DNA of 64,000 nucleotides from Knoellia locipacati (GCF_007992835.1 NZ_BKBA01000003.1:558001-622000); one strand, 5' to 3'; counted from the first letter of the stretch, positions 53,084-62,018 are shown. Translations and numbers: made by a program. The notes: generated by a model not told the origin, from the sequence alone.

Positions 53084-54115
53084 TCAGGCCTGGTGGGTGC
53101 CGGCGGAGCGGAGGTTCTCGCAGGCCTCGATGACGCGACGGGCCATCGCGGCCTCGGCCTCCTTGCCCCAGGCGCGCGGGTCGTACTGCTTCTTGTTGCC
53201 GACCTCGCCGTCGATCTTGAGGACGCCGTCGAAGTTGCGGAGCATCCACTCGGCGACGGGGCGGGTGAAGGCGTACTGGGTGTCGGTGTCGACGTTCATC
53301 TTGACGACGCCGTAGTCGACGGCTGCCGCGATCTCCTCCGCGGTCGAGCCGGAGCCGCCGTGGAAGACGAGGTCGAACGGGCGACCGTCGGCGCCGAGCC
53401 CGAGCTCGCCGGCAGCGGCCTCCTGCGCGGACTTGAGGATCTCGGGACGCAGCTTGACGTTGCCCGGCTTGTAGACGCCGTGGACGTTGCCGAAGGTCAG
53501 CGCGGTGAGGTAGCGGCCCTTCTCGCCGGCGCCGAGCGCCTTGATGGTGGCGACGGCGTCCTCGGGCGTCGTGTAGAGCTTCTCGTTGATCTCGTTGGCG
53601 ACACCGTCCTCCTCGCCACCGACGACGCCGACCTCGATCTCGAGGATGACGTTGGCGGCCTTGCAGGCCGCGAGCAGCTCCTCGGCGATCTGGAGGTTCT
53701 CGTCGAGCGGCACGGCCGAGCCGTCCCACATGTGGCTCTGGAAGATCGGCAGGCCGCCGGCCCTGACGCGCTCGGTGCTGGCCGCGAGCAGCGGGCGCAC
53801 GAAGCCGTCGAGCTTGTCCTTGGGGCAGTGGTCGGTGTGGAGCGCGATGTTGACGGGGTAGTTCTTCGCGACCTCCTCGGCATAGGCGGCGAGCGCCTTG
53901 GCGCCGGTGACCATGTCCTTGATCGTCGAGCCCGAGGCGTACTCGCCGCCACCGGTGGAGACCTGGATGATGCCGTCGCTGCCGGCCTCGGCGAAGCCGC
54001 GGATCGCCGCGGTCACCGTCTGGCTCGACGTGATGTTGATGGCCGGGTAGGCGAACGAGCCGCTCTTGGCCCGGTCGAGCATGTCGGCGTAGATCTCGGG
54101 AGTTGCGATGGGCAT
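53084..54115 (-). CDS. fba: Fructose-bisphosphate aldolase, class II
   Basis: A 343-residue zinc aldolase of glycolysis and gluconeogenesis. Zinc and substrate residues are in ALHTDHCPKDKLDGFV, FGNVHGVYKPGNVKL, LVFHGGSGSTAEEI and KMNVDTDTQYAF. It is co-transcribed with the DUF3151 gene. Confidence 0.96.
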   Translation of the reverse strand: MPIATPEIYADMLDRAKSGSFAYPAINITSSQTVTAAIRGFAEAGSDGIIQVSTGGGEYASGSTIKDMVTGAKALAAYAEEVAKNYPVNIALHTDHCPKDKLDGFVRPLLAASTERVRAGGLPIFQSHMWDGSAVPLDENLQIAEELLAACKAANVILEIEVGVVGGEEDGVANEINEKLYTTPEDAVATIKALGAGEKGRYLTALTFGNVHGVYKPGNVKLRPEILKSAQEAAAGELGLGADGRPFDLVFHGGSGSTAEEIAAAVDYGVVKMNVDTDTQYAFTRPVAEWMLRNFDGVLKIDGEVGNKKQYDPRAWGKEAEAAMARRVIEACENLRSAGTHQA

Positions 54116-54217
54116 GGGATCTCCTTGTCGAAGGGGCGGAGCCGGTTCTCCTCCGATCCTTCCACGCAGGGGCCCCGCGGCGACAGCGTCCCCGTCGACC
54201 GACGCGGCGGCGCCGGG

Positions 54218-55447
54218 TCAGGGGCCGAGCTCGTCGCGACGGCCCTCGAGGTGACGTCGCTCGATGTCGTTGTCGCAGAGCGAGATCGACTCGCTCAGAG
54301 CGGCGCGGGCCTCGACGACGTCACCGGCCCGGGCCAGCAGCTCGCCGCGCACGGCCGGCAACCGGTGGCCGGCCATCACCACGCCGTCGAGCAGCGCCAG
54401 CCCGGCGCGCGCCCCGTCCGCCTCGGCCACGGCCACCGCCCGCGCGACCCGGACGGCAGGTGAGGGCGAGACCTGCTCGAGCACGGCATACAGGCTCGCG
54501 ATGCGGTCCCACCGCGTGTCACCGGGAGTCGGGGCACTCGCGTGCTCGGCCGCGACGAGGGCCTGGAGGCGATAGCTGCGCGCGAGAGGTGACGACGGCG
54601 CCGGACCGCTGTCGGTCTCGGCGAGCAGGGCGAGCGCCCGCTCGATCTCGTCGTGGTGCCAGCGCCCGCGGTCCTGGTCGGCGAGGAGGACGAGCGCGCC
54701 GTCGGGACCCACCCGGGCGTCGCGACGCGAGTGCTGGAGGGTCATGAGCACGACGAGGAACGCGAGGGTGTCGTTGGGCCGCAGCCGGTGCGCGACGTCG
54801 GCGAGCCGGATCGCCTCGCCGGCCAGCTCGGCGCGCAGGAGGTCGGGCCCGCTCCCGGGCGCGTAGCCGGCCGTGAACGCGAGGTATGCCGTGTGCGCGA
54901 CGACGTCGAGCCGCTCGCCGATCGCGTCGGTTCCAGGGATGGCGAAAGGGATGCCGGCCGCGACGATCTTCTTCTTGGCCCGGGTGATGCGGGCGGCCAT
55001 CGTCGTCTCGGGGACGAGGAAGAGCCGCGCGATGTCGGCGGTCGACAGGCCCATGACGAGGCGGAGCGAGAGCGCGCTCGCGCCCTCGGGCGGCAGGGCC
55101 GGGTGGGCGCACATGAGGACGAGCCGCAGCAGGTCGTCGTCCACGACGGACCCGTCGTCGACCATGACACCCTCCTTCGGTCGTCGTTCGGCCTCGACGG
55201 TGAGCAGCGGCTCCTTGCGCGCGGCCATGGCCTCGGCGCGCAGCCGGTCGAGGATGCGCCGACGGGCCGCCGTGACGAGCCAGCCGGCCGGGTTGTCCGG
55301 CGTGGCCGCGTCGGTCCACGTCGCCTGTGCCGTGGCGACCGCCTCGCCGAGCGCGTCCTCGACGAGGTCGATCCGTCGGAACTGCGCGAGGAGCAGGGCG
55401 ACCAGGCGGCCCCACTCCTCGCGCACCACGCGCTCGAGGGGAGTCAC
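54218..55447 (-). CDS. ECF42-type RNA polymerase sigma factor with C-terminal extension
   Basis: A 409-residue sigma factor, far longer than a plain ECF. Region 2 is RIDLVEDALGEAVATAQATW, region 4 is LSLRLVMGLSTADIARLFLV followed by PETTMAARITRAKKKI. A helical C-terminal extension of over 200 residues (DUF6596 plus TPR-like) follows. ECF42 sigma factors are characteristically linked to DGPF proteins; three are encoded directly upstream, with GTGA coupling to the last. No anti-sigma gene is present, so the extension may sense the signal. Confidence 0.9.
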   Translation of the reverse strand: MTPLERVVREEWGRLVALLLAQFRRIDLVEDALGEAVATAQATWTDAATPDNPAGWLVTAARRRILDRLRAEAMAARKEPLLTVEAERRPKEGVMVDDGSVVDDDLLRLVLMCAHPALPPEGASALSLRLVMGLSTADIARLFLVPETTMAARITRAKKKIVAAGIPFAIPGTDAIGERLDVVAHTAYLAFTAGYAPGSGPDLLRAELAGEAIRLADVAHRLRPNDTLAFLVVLMTLQHSRRDARVGPDGALVLLADQDRGRWHHDEIERALALLAETDSGPAPSSPLARSYRLQALVAAEHASAPTPGDTRWDRIASLYAVLEQVSPSPAVRVARAVAVAEADGARAGLALLDGVVMAGHRLPAVRGELLARAGDVVEARAALSESISLCDNDIERRHLEGRRDELGP

Positions 55448-55812
55448 CCGACCTGCCTGCCCGAGGAGTCGAGCTCGACCACGGAGCGGATCTCGACGGC
55501 ATACGCCGGCGGGAGGAGGGACGCGGCCTCGATGGCGACGTCGAGGTCGGGGAGCTCGACGTCGTAGTAGCCGCCGACCATCTCGACCGACTCGGCGAAC
55601 GGGCCGTCGGTGAGGACACGTGCGCCGTCGCGGTGGCGGACCGTCGTGGCCGTGTCCGCCCCGGCGAGCGGTGCACCCGAGATCTTGCGACCGCGCTCGT
55701 CGACGAAGCGGTCGAAGGCGGCGTGCCCGTCGACGTAGCCCTGGCGCTCCTCGGCGGTGGCCGACTCCCAGGCGCCGGGCTCGTAGGCGATGAGCAGGAG
55801 GTAGCGCCTCAT
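55444..55812 (-). CDS. YCII/DGPF-domain protein
   Basis: A 122-residue YCII-fold protein with the DGPF signature (VLTDGPFAESVEMVGGYYDV). The start overlaps the previous DGPF gene stop (ATGA) and its stop overlaps the sigma factor start (GTGA), so it is coupled on both sides. The role of DGPF proteins is unproven; they are the standard partners of ECF42. Confidence 0.9.
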   Translation of the reverse strand: MRRYLLLIAYEPGAWESATAEERQGYVDGHAAFDRFVDERGRKISGAPLAGADTATTVRHRDGARVLTDGPFAESVEMVGGYYDVELPDLDVAIEAASLLPPAYAVEIRSVVELDSSGRQVG

Positions 55813-56171
55813 GACGCCCGGTCCTCGTCGGTGACGACCGGCCGGACCTCGATGCCGTCGCCGAGCTCGGCGAGCATGCGGCAGCACTCCATGAGGTCGT
55901 CGAGGTCGTCGGTGCGCACCTGGTAGAACCCGCCGACGCTCTCGGCCGACTCGGCGAACGGGCCGTCGGTGACCGGTCCCCCGCCGGCCCGGATCGTTTT
56001 CGCGGTGCTCGTGCGGTGCAGCTCCGCGCCGCCGGTCACGGTGTGGCCACGCTTCTCGAGCTCCTCCCCGAAGCGGCCGTAGACGGCATACCCGGCGGCT
56101 CGTTCCTCGTCGGACATGGTGGTCCACCATCGGTCGGCGTCCCCGACGATGAGCACGACGTACTCCTTCAT
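55809..56171 (-). CDS. YCII/DGPF-domain protein
   Basis: A 120-residue protein with TDGPFAESAESVGGFYQV and start MKEYVVLIVGDADRWW. It is coupled to the next DGPF gene by ATGA and lies 15 nt after the first. Similar in fold and motif to its two neighbours, but clearly diverged, so this is an old triplication rather than a recent one. Confidence 0.9.
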   Translation of the reverse strand: MKEYVVLIVGDADRWWTTMSDEERAAGYAVYGRFGEELEKRGHTVTGGAELHRTSTAKTIRAGGGPVTDGPFAESAESVGGFYQVRTDDLDDLMECCRMLAELGDGIEVRPVVTDEDRAS

Positions 56172-56186
56172 GGCGATTCCCTTCTC

Positions 56187-56534
56187 TCAGACCAGGTCGC
56201 GGAACTCGATGAGCTCGCCGCGGGCGGCGAACTCGGTGCAGATGCGCCGGAGGTCGGCTTCGTCGTCGGTCTCGACCAGGTAGAAGCCGACGACCTGCTC
56301 GGCGGACTCGGTGAAGGGGCCGTCGGTGACGATCGCCCCTCCCGAGCCGTCGGGACGCATCGACGTCGCCTCGGCCGAGGGCCTGAGCGGGCTCGTCACG
56401 AGCACGGTGTGCCCGCCCGACGCGAGGTCGGCGTGGAACTGCTCGTGCGACCGCATGCCCTTCTCGTGCTCCTCGGGTGGCAGCTGGGCCCACTCCGCCT
56501 CGGGTGCGGGCAGCAGCAGCAGGTGGCGACTCAT
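56187..56534 (-). CDS. YCII/DGPF-domain protein, first gene of the ECF42 operon
   Basis: A 115-residue protein with VTDGPFTESAEQVVGFYLV. ATG 56534 is chosen because GAGCTC/GAGGAG-like purines lie just upstream and because the longer form would be Thr/Arg-rich. It is preceded at 56589-56615 by a promoter matching the ECF42 consensus. Confidence 0.87.
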   Translation of the reverse strand: MSRHLLLLPAPEAEWAQLPPEEHEKGMRSHEQFHADLASGGHTVLVTSPLRPSAEATSMRPDGSGGAIVTDGPFTESAEQVVGFYLVETDDEADLRRICTEFAARGELIEFRDLV

Positions 56535-56588
56535 CGGTGAGCTCCTCGTGGTCGTGGTGGCGAGGCGCGAGCGCGACCTCACCCCCGT

Positions 56589-56615
56589 GACGAGCGAACC
56601 ACAAAGGAATCGACA
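56589..56615 (-). promoter_or_regulatory. ECF42-type promoter of the DGPF/sigma operon
   Basis: On the minus strand TGTCGA (56610-56615) is followed after 17 nt by CGTC (56589-56592). The reported ECF42 consensus, as I recall it, is TGTCGA in the -35 and CG(A/T)C in the -10, so this operon is likely autoregulated. Confidence 0.65.
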
Positions 56616-56702
56616 TCCGTGGTCGAAGAACTCGGCGTATGCCGTCCGCTCCCCTTGGGTGGCGTGCCGACCGGGCGCTGCCCACCCCTTCGGCCGGCCC
56701 GC

Positions 56703-58382
56703 TCAGAAGGGGATGGCGTCGGTCCCGACAGCCGGCTTCCGGGGTCGCGTGGGGAGGTCGATGTGGACGGTGACCTTGCGTCCGGTACGCCGGTGGCGGA
56801 CCCGGCCGGTGTGGAGGTCGGCGTGTGGGAGCGGTCCGGAGATGAGGCGTCCTCGGGCGTCCCAGACCTTCGGGTGGGCTCGGGGTTCCAGGGGGATGGT
56901 TTCGTGGTCGAGGAGGGCGGCGAGCTCGTCCTCGAAGGTGGAGCGCTGCGTGGCGGGTCCGGTCGGTGGCGCGTGGGTGGGCGCCGTCGACGCGGCGGTT
57001 GCGGAGCGTGTGGCGGTGGCGAGGTGGAGGTGGTCCACGGGCCAGGTGGTGTGTTCGCGTCCGGTGGGGTCGCGCCAGGTGATGGTGCGGTCGGAGTGCA
57101 GGCGCAGGGTCCAGCCGGGTCGTTGCTTGATCCGGTGGTGGTGTCGGCACAGGGCGATGAGGTTGGCCGCGCTGGTGGGTCCGAGCGGCCAGGGCCGGAC
57201 GTGGTCGAGGTCGCAGAGGCGTGCAGGGGTGGAGCAGCCGGGGAACCGGCACGACCCGTCGCGCAGCCTGACGAGCCGGGCCATGCCGGCGGGGATCCGG
57301 TAGGCCTCGCTGGCGTCGCTGCCGGAGGCGCTGGCGGCACGGCGGGTGCGGCCGGAGGCGAGGGAGGCGGGTACGTCCCCGGACAGCAGCGCACCGGTGG
57401 CGGGGTCGCACACGAGTTCACGGTCGCGACCGACACTGCGATCGGCGGCGGCGAGGGCGTCGTCGACCCAGGCGCGGGGGACGAACGTCGTGCCGGGCGC
57501 ACCGAGCCCACCGACCTCGACCAAGCCGTTGCCCGTGTCCTCGCATGCGGAGTCGCTCGCGTCGTTGCTGCTGGTCGTCGGGGCGGGTTCGTCGGTGGCG
57601 GCGCGGGTGGTGTGGAGGACGATGGACACGTCGCTGTGGTCGAGGACGAGCTCCATGAGGGCGTCGGCACGCGCGACCTCGAGGGTGGGCGCGGACCCCT
57701 CACGGACCTTGCGTCGGGCGAGCTCGGTGACCGCGGCCCACGCGGCGCGCGACTGCTCGACGAGGAACTCACCACGCCACGCGTCGGTGCCGTGGCTGCC
57801 CACCCGCCGGGTCAGCCCCCGGCGGGAGCGTTCATCGGCGGCGCGCGCAGCGACGGCGTCGGGGTCCACGATCGCCGCAGCTCGGGCCAGGAGACGGCGC
57901 AGCGGCCCAACGGTCAGACCGCCCCACCGGGGAGCGACCAGCCCGATGACCGCCGCGGCGGACTGCGCGCACAGGTACTCGGTCTCCTCGGTCACGGCTG
58001 CGGCGCGTTGCTCGTCGAGGTCCCCGCCGGCCATCGCGTCCACGACCTCCGGGGTGCGGGTCAGCTGGTCGATGGCCTGGCTGACCCGTCGTGACGCGAC
58101 GTGCACCGACACCCCCATCCGCGGTGCGGCGAGCTCGGGAGCATCCATCCGCTGGTGGCCGAGCCCGTGGTGGACCTCGAGCGTCGAACCGTCCTCGAGC
58201 AGGTGCGGCTCACGCGCCGACAGGTGCGCCAACGCCACCGCCTGCCGCGCCGACGCCGCATCCTTCTCGCGTTGAGCGGCCTCGATGACCTCGAGCAGCT
58301 CCTGCGTCCCTAGCCCCTCCACCTCGGCGAGCAGCACGGCATACCGGCTCTCGTGGGCGGCAGACGCGGAGGTGGCTTCCAT
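56703..58382 (-). CDS. DUF222/HNH endonuclease-like protein (13E12 family)
   Basis: A 559-residue protein. The N-terminal DUF222 region includes VHHGLGHQRMDAPELAAPRMG, and a HNH motif near residue 400 reads DGSCRFPGCSTPARLCDLDH, then PWPLGPTSAANLIALCRHHH. In mycobacteria such 13E12 proteins are among genes with LexA-type SOS boxes. ATG 58382 follows TAAGAT (58389-58394 on this strand) by 6 nt, a leaderless start, and a near-perfect SOS box overlaps that promoter. Confidence 0.9.
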   Translation of the reverse strand: MEATSASAAHESRYAVLLAEVEGLGTQELLEVIEAAQREKDAASARQAVALAHLSAREPHLLEDGSTLEVHHGLGHQRMDAPELAAPRMGVSVHVASRRVSQAIDQLTRTPEVVDAMAGGDLDEQRAAAVTEETEYLCAQSAAAVIGLVAPRWGGLTVGPLRRLLARAAAIVDPDAVAARAADERSRRGLTRRVGSHGTDAWRGEFLVEQSRAAWAAVTELARRKVREGSAPTLEVARADALMELVLDHSDVSIVLHTTRAATDEPAPTTSSNDASDSACEDTGNGLVEVGGLGAPGTTFVPRAWVDDALAAADRSVGRDRELVCDPATGALLSGDVPASLASGRTRRAASASGSDASEAYRIPAGMARLVRLRDGSCRFPGCSTPARLCDLDHVRPWPLGPTSAANLIALCRHHHRIKQRPGWTLRLHSDRTITWRDPTGREHTTWPVDHLHLATATRSATAASTAPTHAPPTGPATQRSTFEDELAALLDHETIPLEPRAHPKVWDARGRLISGPLPHADLHTGRVRHRRTGRKVTVHIDLPTRPRKPAVGTDAIPF

Positions 58383-58388
58383 GAACAG

Positions 58389-58414
58389 ATCTTACTCGAA
58401 CACGCGTTCGAGTA
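58389..58414 (-). promoter_or_regulatory. LexA/SOS box overlapping the HNH gene promoter
   Basis: A 22-bp perfect palindrome (58393-58414) has arms TACTCGAAC and GTTCGAGTA around ACGC. Its core CGAAC-ACGC-GTTCG matches the Gram-positive SOS box CGAACRNRYGTTYG. It touches the -10 box TAAGAT (58389-58394), so LexA binding would block transcription. Confidence 0.88.
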
Positions 58415-58457
58415 GCAAGGGTTGTCCACAGCGAATTCCACTCAGCCACAGCGGAAC

Positions 58458-60470
58458 TCAGCCGCCGGCGAGCGCCTCCGGCAGCGGACGGGCGTGGACC
58501 ACGGTGAGGTCGGAGACGGCGCGGGTGAGAACGACGTAGAGGCGCCGCAGCCCCGTGCGCACGTCCGGCTCGGCCGCGGCGATCTCGGCCGGCTCGAGGA
58601 CGAGGACGTGGTCGAACTCCAGACCCTTGGCGACGGTGGCCGGGACGAGGTCGACCTGGTGGTCGACGTCGCCATGAGTCGCCCCCAGCGTGCCGTGCTC
58701 GATGCCCGCCTTCGCCAGGGCCGCGGACATCTCGGCGACGCGGGCGTCGGGGACGATGACGCCGACGCTCCCCTCGAGTCCGCGCAACCGGTCCACCTGC
58801 GCCACGAGGGTGCCCGCGAGGTCGCCGGGTGCCGCCTCCACGAGGTCGAGCTGCCCGGGGTTGTCACGCACCGACTGCGGCGCCGCCAGTCCCGGGGCGG
58901 CCTCGGGCAGCAGCTGGGCCGCAAACTCGATGACGCTGGCCGGGACGCGGAACCCGCGTCGCAGCTCGGAGACGACGCCCTCGGGCTTGCCGAGGTGCCT
59001 CAGGCTCTCCTCCCACGACGCCGTCGACCACGGGGTCGTGCCCTGCGCGATGTCGCCGAGGACGGTCGCCGCACCCGTCGAGCACCGGCGGCCCACTGCC
59101 CGCAGCTGCATCGGCGAGAGGTCCTGGGCCTCGTCGAGCACGACGTGGCCGAGGCTCGGGGTGCGGTTGAGCAGGTCACCGAGCTCGTCGAGCAGCCACG
59201 TGTCGGCCAAGCTCCACTTCACCGATCCGGCTGTGCGAGAGGGCTTCTCCCACAGGAGCAGCTGCTGCTCCTCTGGCGTCAGGATCCCCTCGGCCGCCGC
59301 CGCGAGTGCATCGGCATCCGAGAGCAGCCGGTGCAGCAGGCGACGGGCGTCGACCTTGGGCCAGAGGGACGCGGCATACGCCTTGACGGGAGCGCTGCGC
59401 GCGACGGCGTCCTGGACACGGTCGTCGGGGTACTCACCCAGCGCCTCCATCCGGACGAGGACGGCGTGCGCGAGCCGCTGCGGGAGCAGCTGGCGGGCGG
59501 CGTCGTATCGGATCTCGCGTCCCGCGAGCCCGTCGACGAGCGGGGCGATGTCGTATGCCGGGACGCGCCACCTGCGGGACCCGCGCGGCACGACCATCGC
59601 CTCGTCCGGTGGCACGAGGTGCGACCACACCGCCCGGTGAAGGACCTGCGCCATGCGGGCGTCGCCCTTGAGCCGGGCCACCTCGGTGGCCTCCGTGGCG
59701 CGCACGGGGACCGAGGCGGTGAGCGCCTCGATGCTCGTGTGCTTCACCTCGACCTCGCCGAGGGTGGGGAGGACGGCACCGATGTGCTCGAGGAAGGCCT
59801 CGTTGGGTCCGATGACGAGGACGCCGCTGCGGCTCAGCCGCTCCCGGAAGGCATAGAGGAGCCACGCCGCGCGGTGCAGGCCCACGGCGGTCTTGCCGGT
59901 GCCGGGCGCCCCCTGGATGCAGACCGTCGTCGTCGCGTCGACGCGCACGAGGGCGTCCTGCTCGGGCTGGATGGTCGCGACGATGTCGCGCATGGGTCCG
60001 ACGCGGGGCCGCTCGATCTCGGTCGCGAGGATCTGCGACTTCGCGTCCGGCTCGGCCGCGTCGAGGAGGTGCTCGTCCTCCATCGCGGTGATCCGGCCGT
60101 GGTCGTAGCCGAAGCGGCGTCGCAGCCGGACCCCGAGCGGGTCGGCGTGCGAGGCCCGGTAGAACGTCGTCGACACCGGTGCGCGCCAGTCGATGACGAG
60201 CGGGTCACCCGTGTCGTCGGTGACGTGGCGGCGGCCGATGTACCAGCGCTCGTCGGTGTCGAGGTCGACCCGCCCGAAGAAGAGCGCGGTCGTCGGGTCG
60301 TCCTCGAGCGAGCGGGCGCGTCGCCAGAGGGTCTCGGCCAGGGCCTCCGCGGAGACGGCGTTGCCGCTCTGCACGTCGAGGGCCAGGGTGCGTTCGCGCA
60401 TCCGCGCCAGCTCGGCGCGGGCGGTCGCGAGGTGGGTGCGTTCTTCGGTGAGCTCCTCATGAGTGGGCAT
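58458..60470 (-). CDS. Second HelD-like helicase
   Basis: A 670-residue SF1-type ATPase with coiled-coil start, HelD motif PLVIDWRAPVSTTFYRAS, Walker A with Lys at about 193 (QGAPGTGKTAVGLH), Walker B HVVLDEAQDLSPMQL, then VAKGLEFDHVLVLEP and LYVVLTRAVSDLTVVHARP. It is a diverged relative of the protein at 47966, shorter and with a different middle. Actinobacterial HelD proteins come in several groups (HelD, HelR); which this is cannot be decided here. A TAGGCT -10 box lies about 50 nt upstream of ATG 60470. Confidence 0.83.
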   Translation of the reverse strand: MPTHEELTEERTHLATARAELARMRERTLALDVQSGNAVSAEALAETLWRRARSLEDDPTTALFFGRVDLDTDERWYIGRRHVTDDTGDPLVIDWRAPVSTTFYRASHADPLGVRLRRRFGYDHGRITAMEDEHLLDAAEPDAKSQILATEIERPRVGPMRDIVATIQPEQDALVRVDATTTVCIQGAPGTGKTAVGLHRAAWLLYAFRERLSRSGVLVIGPNEAFLEHIGAVLPTLGEVEVKHTSIEALTASVPVRATEATEVARLKGDARMAQVLHRAVWSHLVPPDEAMVVPRGSRRWRVPAYDIAPLVDGLAGREIRYDAARQLLPQRLAHAVLVRMEALGEYPDDRVQDAVARSAPVKAYAASLWPKVDARRLLHRLLSDADALAAAAEGILTPEEQQLLLWEKPSRTAGSVKWSLADTWLLDELGDLLNRTPSLGHVVLDEAQDLSPMQLRAVGRRCSTGAATVLGDIAQGTTPWSTASWEESLRHLGKPEGVVSELRRGFRVPASVIEFAAQLLPEAAPGLAAPQSVRDNPGQLDLVEAAPGDLAGTLVAQVDRLRGLEGSVGVIVPDARVAEMSAALAKAGIEHGTLGATHGDVDHQVDLVPATVAKGLEFDHVLVLEPAEIAAAEPDVRTGLRRLYVVLTRAVSDLTVVHARPLPEALAGG

Positions 60471-60526
60471 GACGAAGTCGTCTCTCCTGAGCTCAGGTCC
60501 GATGGGGGGAAGAGACAGCCTAGAGG

Positions 60527-61147
60527 TCAGGAGGGCCTTTGGTCGAAGACATGGCGCCGGACCCACGCGTGCATCGCGACCGCAGCGGCCGCGCCGGCGT
60601 TGATCGAGCGGGTCGACCCGAACTGCTCGATGTGCAGCGTGGCCTCGCACTCCGCCCTCATCGCCGCGGACAACCCGGGGCCCTCCTGCCCGAAGACGAG
60701 CATCGCGTGGCGCGGGAGGTCGTAGGTCTCGAGCGCCCGGCTGCCGGGAAGGTTGTCGATCCCGATGAGCCGTATGCCGTGTGCCCCGGCCCACGTCGCG
60801 AGGTCACCCGGGGTGGGGTGGTGGTGCTCGTGCTGGTAGCGGTCGGTGACCATGGCGCCGCGCCGGTTCCACCGCCGCCGGCCGATGATGTGGAAGGCGG
60901 CGGCGCCCATGGCGTTGGCGGTGCGCACCACGGAACCGATGTTGAAGTCGTGCTCCCAGTTCTCGATCGCGACGTGGAAGTCGTGCCGACGCGTGTCGAG
61001 GTCGGCGACGATCGCGTCGTGCCGCCAGTAGCGGTAGGCGTCGACGACGTTGCGGCGGTCGCCGTCACGCATCAGGTCCGGGTCGAGCCGCTCGTCGTCT
61101 GGCCACGGCCCCTCCCACGGTCCGACACCGACCTCGTCGCCGCTCAC
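60527..61147 (-). CDS. SpoU/TrmH-family RNA 2'-O-methyltransferase
   Basis: A 206-residue SPOUT-fold enzyme. Motif 1 is DFNIGSVVRTANAMGAAAF, motif 2 MLVFGQEGPGLSAAMRA and motif 3 GSTRSINAGAAAAVAMHAW. It should methylate ribose in tRNA or rRNA; the exact nucleotide is unknown. GTG 61147 is the start. Confidence 0.9.
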   Translation of the reverse strand: MSGDEVGVGPWEGPWPDDERLDPDLMRDGDRRNVVDAYRYWRHDAIVADLDTRRHDFHVAIENWEHDFNIGSVVRTANAMGAAAFHIIGRRRWNRRGAMVTDRYQHEHHHPTPGDLATWAGAHGIRLIGIDNLPGSRALETYDLPRHAMLVFGQEGPGLSAAMRAECEATLHIEQFGSTRSINAGAAAAVAMHAWVRRHVFDQRPS

Positions 61148-61180
61148 GAGGTCGCGGCATCTCGGTTGCTGCTGTCGGTC

Positions 61181-61690
61181 ATGGGCACCACGATGTCAGG
61201 CATGGGACAGCTGCTGGACGAGAGGGACACCTACGCCGACTACCTGGGCAGCCGACGCGAGCTCTTCGTCCTCAAGTGCGAGGGGCTCACGCCCGAGCAG
61301 CTCGCCCTGCGGTCGGTGCCACCGTCGTCGATGTCGCTGCTCGGGATGGTGCGCCACCTCGCCGAGGTCGAGCGGGGGTGGTGGCGCCGCACCCTCGACG
61401 GCGGCCGGCCCGAGCGGTTGTGGGGTCCGCCGCGCCGGGACGACGACTGGAACGGCGCCGTCGGCACCCAGGAGTGCGTCGACGAGGCGTGGTCCGCGTG
61501 GCGCGAGGAGGTGGCGTTCGGCGAGCAGTGGCTCGCGGCTCACGACGACATGGGTGCCGTCGTCGACGGCGGCCACCACGGGCAGCTCAACGTCCGCGAC
61601 GTCGTCGTCCACCTCATCGAGGAGTACGCCCAGCACCTCGGCCACGCAGACCTGCTGCGCGAGTGCATCGATGGCCGCACCGGCCACTAG
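61181..61690 (+). CDS. DinB/DUF664-family protein
   Basis: A 169-residue helical-bundle protein. GMGQLLDERDTYADYLGSR leads to MVRHLAEVERGWWRR (first metal-binding His) and RDVVVHLIEEYAQHLGHADLLRE (two further His), the DinB/YfiT three-His pattern. Such proteins often act as mycothiol- or bacillithiol-dependent transferases; the partner thiol here is expected to be mycothiol. ATGs at 61181, 61193 and 61202 are possible starts. Confidence 0.83.
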   Translation: MGTTMSGMGQLLDERDTYADYLGSRRELFVLKCEGLTPEQLALRSVPPSSMSLLGMVRHLAEVERGWWRRTLDGGRPERLWGPPRRDDDWNGAVGTQECVDEAWSAWREEVAFGEQWLAAHDDMGAVVDGGHHGQLNVRDVVVHLIEEYAQHLGHADLLRECIDGRTGH

Positions 61691-61694
61691 CGCC

Positions 61695-61979
61695 TCAGTG
61701 GTTGCGGAGCGCGTCGATGAGCTCGTCCTTGCTCATCGACGACCGCCCCTCGATGTCGAGCTCCCTGGCACGCTCGCGCAGCTCCTCGACCGTGCGGTCC
61801 TCGTAGTCCTGCGCCGCACCGCCGCGCTCCCCCATCTCGGAGCGTGACGTCGCCGCGGCGGCGTTCGAGATCCGCGCCGCCTTCTCCTTGCTCGCGCCGT
61901 CGTCACGCAGCTTCTCGTAGAGCTCCGGGTCCTTGATGCTCGGTCCCGGGTCCTTCGAACCGCTCTTTCCCGTGGGCAT
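61695..61979 (-). CDS. DUF7218/Rho N-terminal-like small protein
   Basis: A 94-residue hydrophilic protein. DPELYEKLRDDGASKEKAARISN and VEELRERARELDIEGRSSM are followed by SKDELIDALRNH, similar to the Rho N-terminal (SAP-like) nucleic-acid-binding fold. It is a single gene convergent with the DinB-like gene. Confidence 0.8.
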   Translation of the reverse strand: MPTGKSGSKDPGPSIKDPELYEKLRDDGASKEKAARISNAAAATSRSEMGERGGAAQDYEDRTVEELRERARELDIEGRSSMSKDELIDALRNH

Positions 61980-62018
61980 GGCTCCTCCTCGAGGTCGGTG
62001 ACGTGCGGGTCCTGCCGA

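Noticed and set aside
58458-60794. Longer form of the second HelD-like protein starting at 60794
   Set aside because: The extra 108 residues are Arg/Pro-rich, lie opposite the strongly supported SpoU gene region and lack HelD similarity; ATG 60470 begins the coiled-coil.
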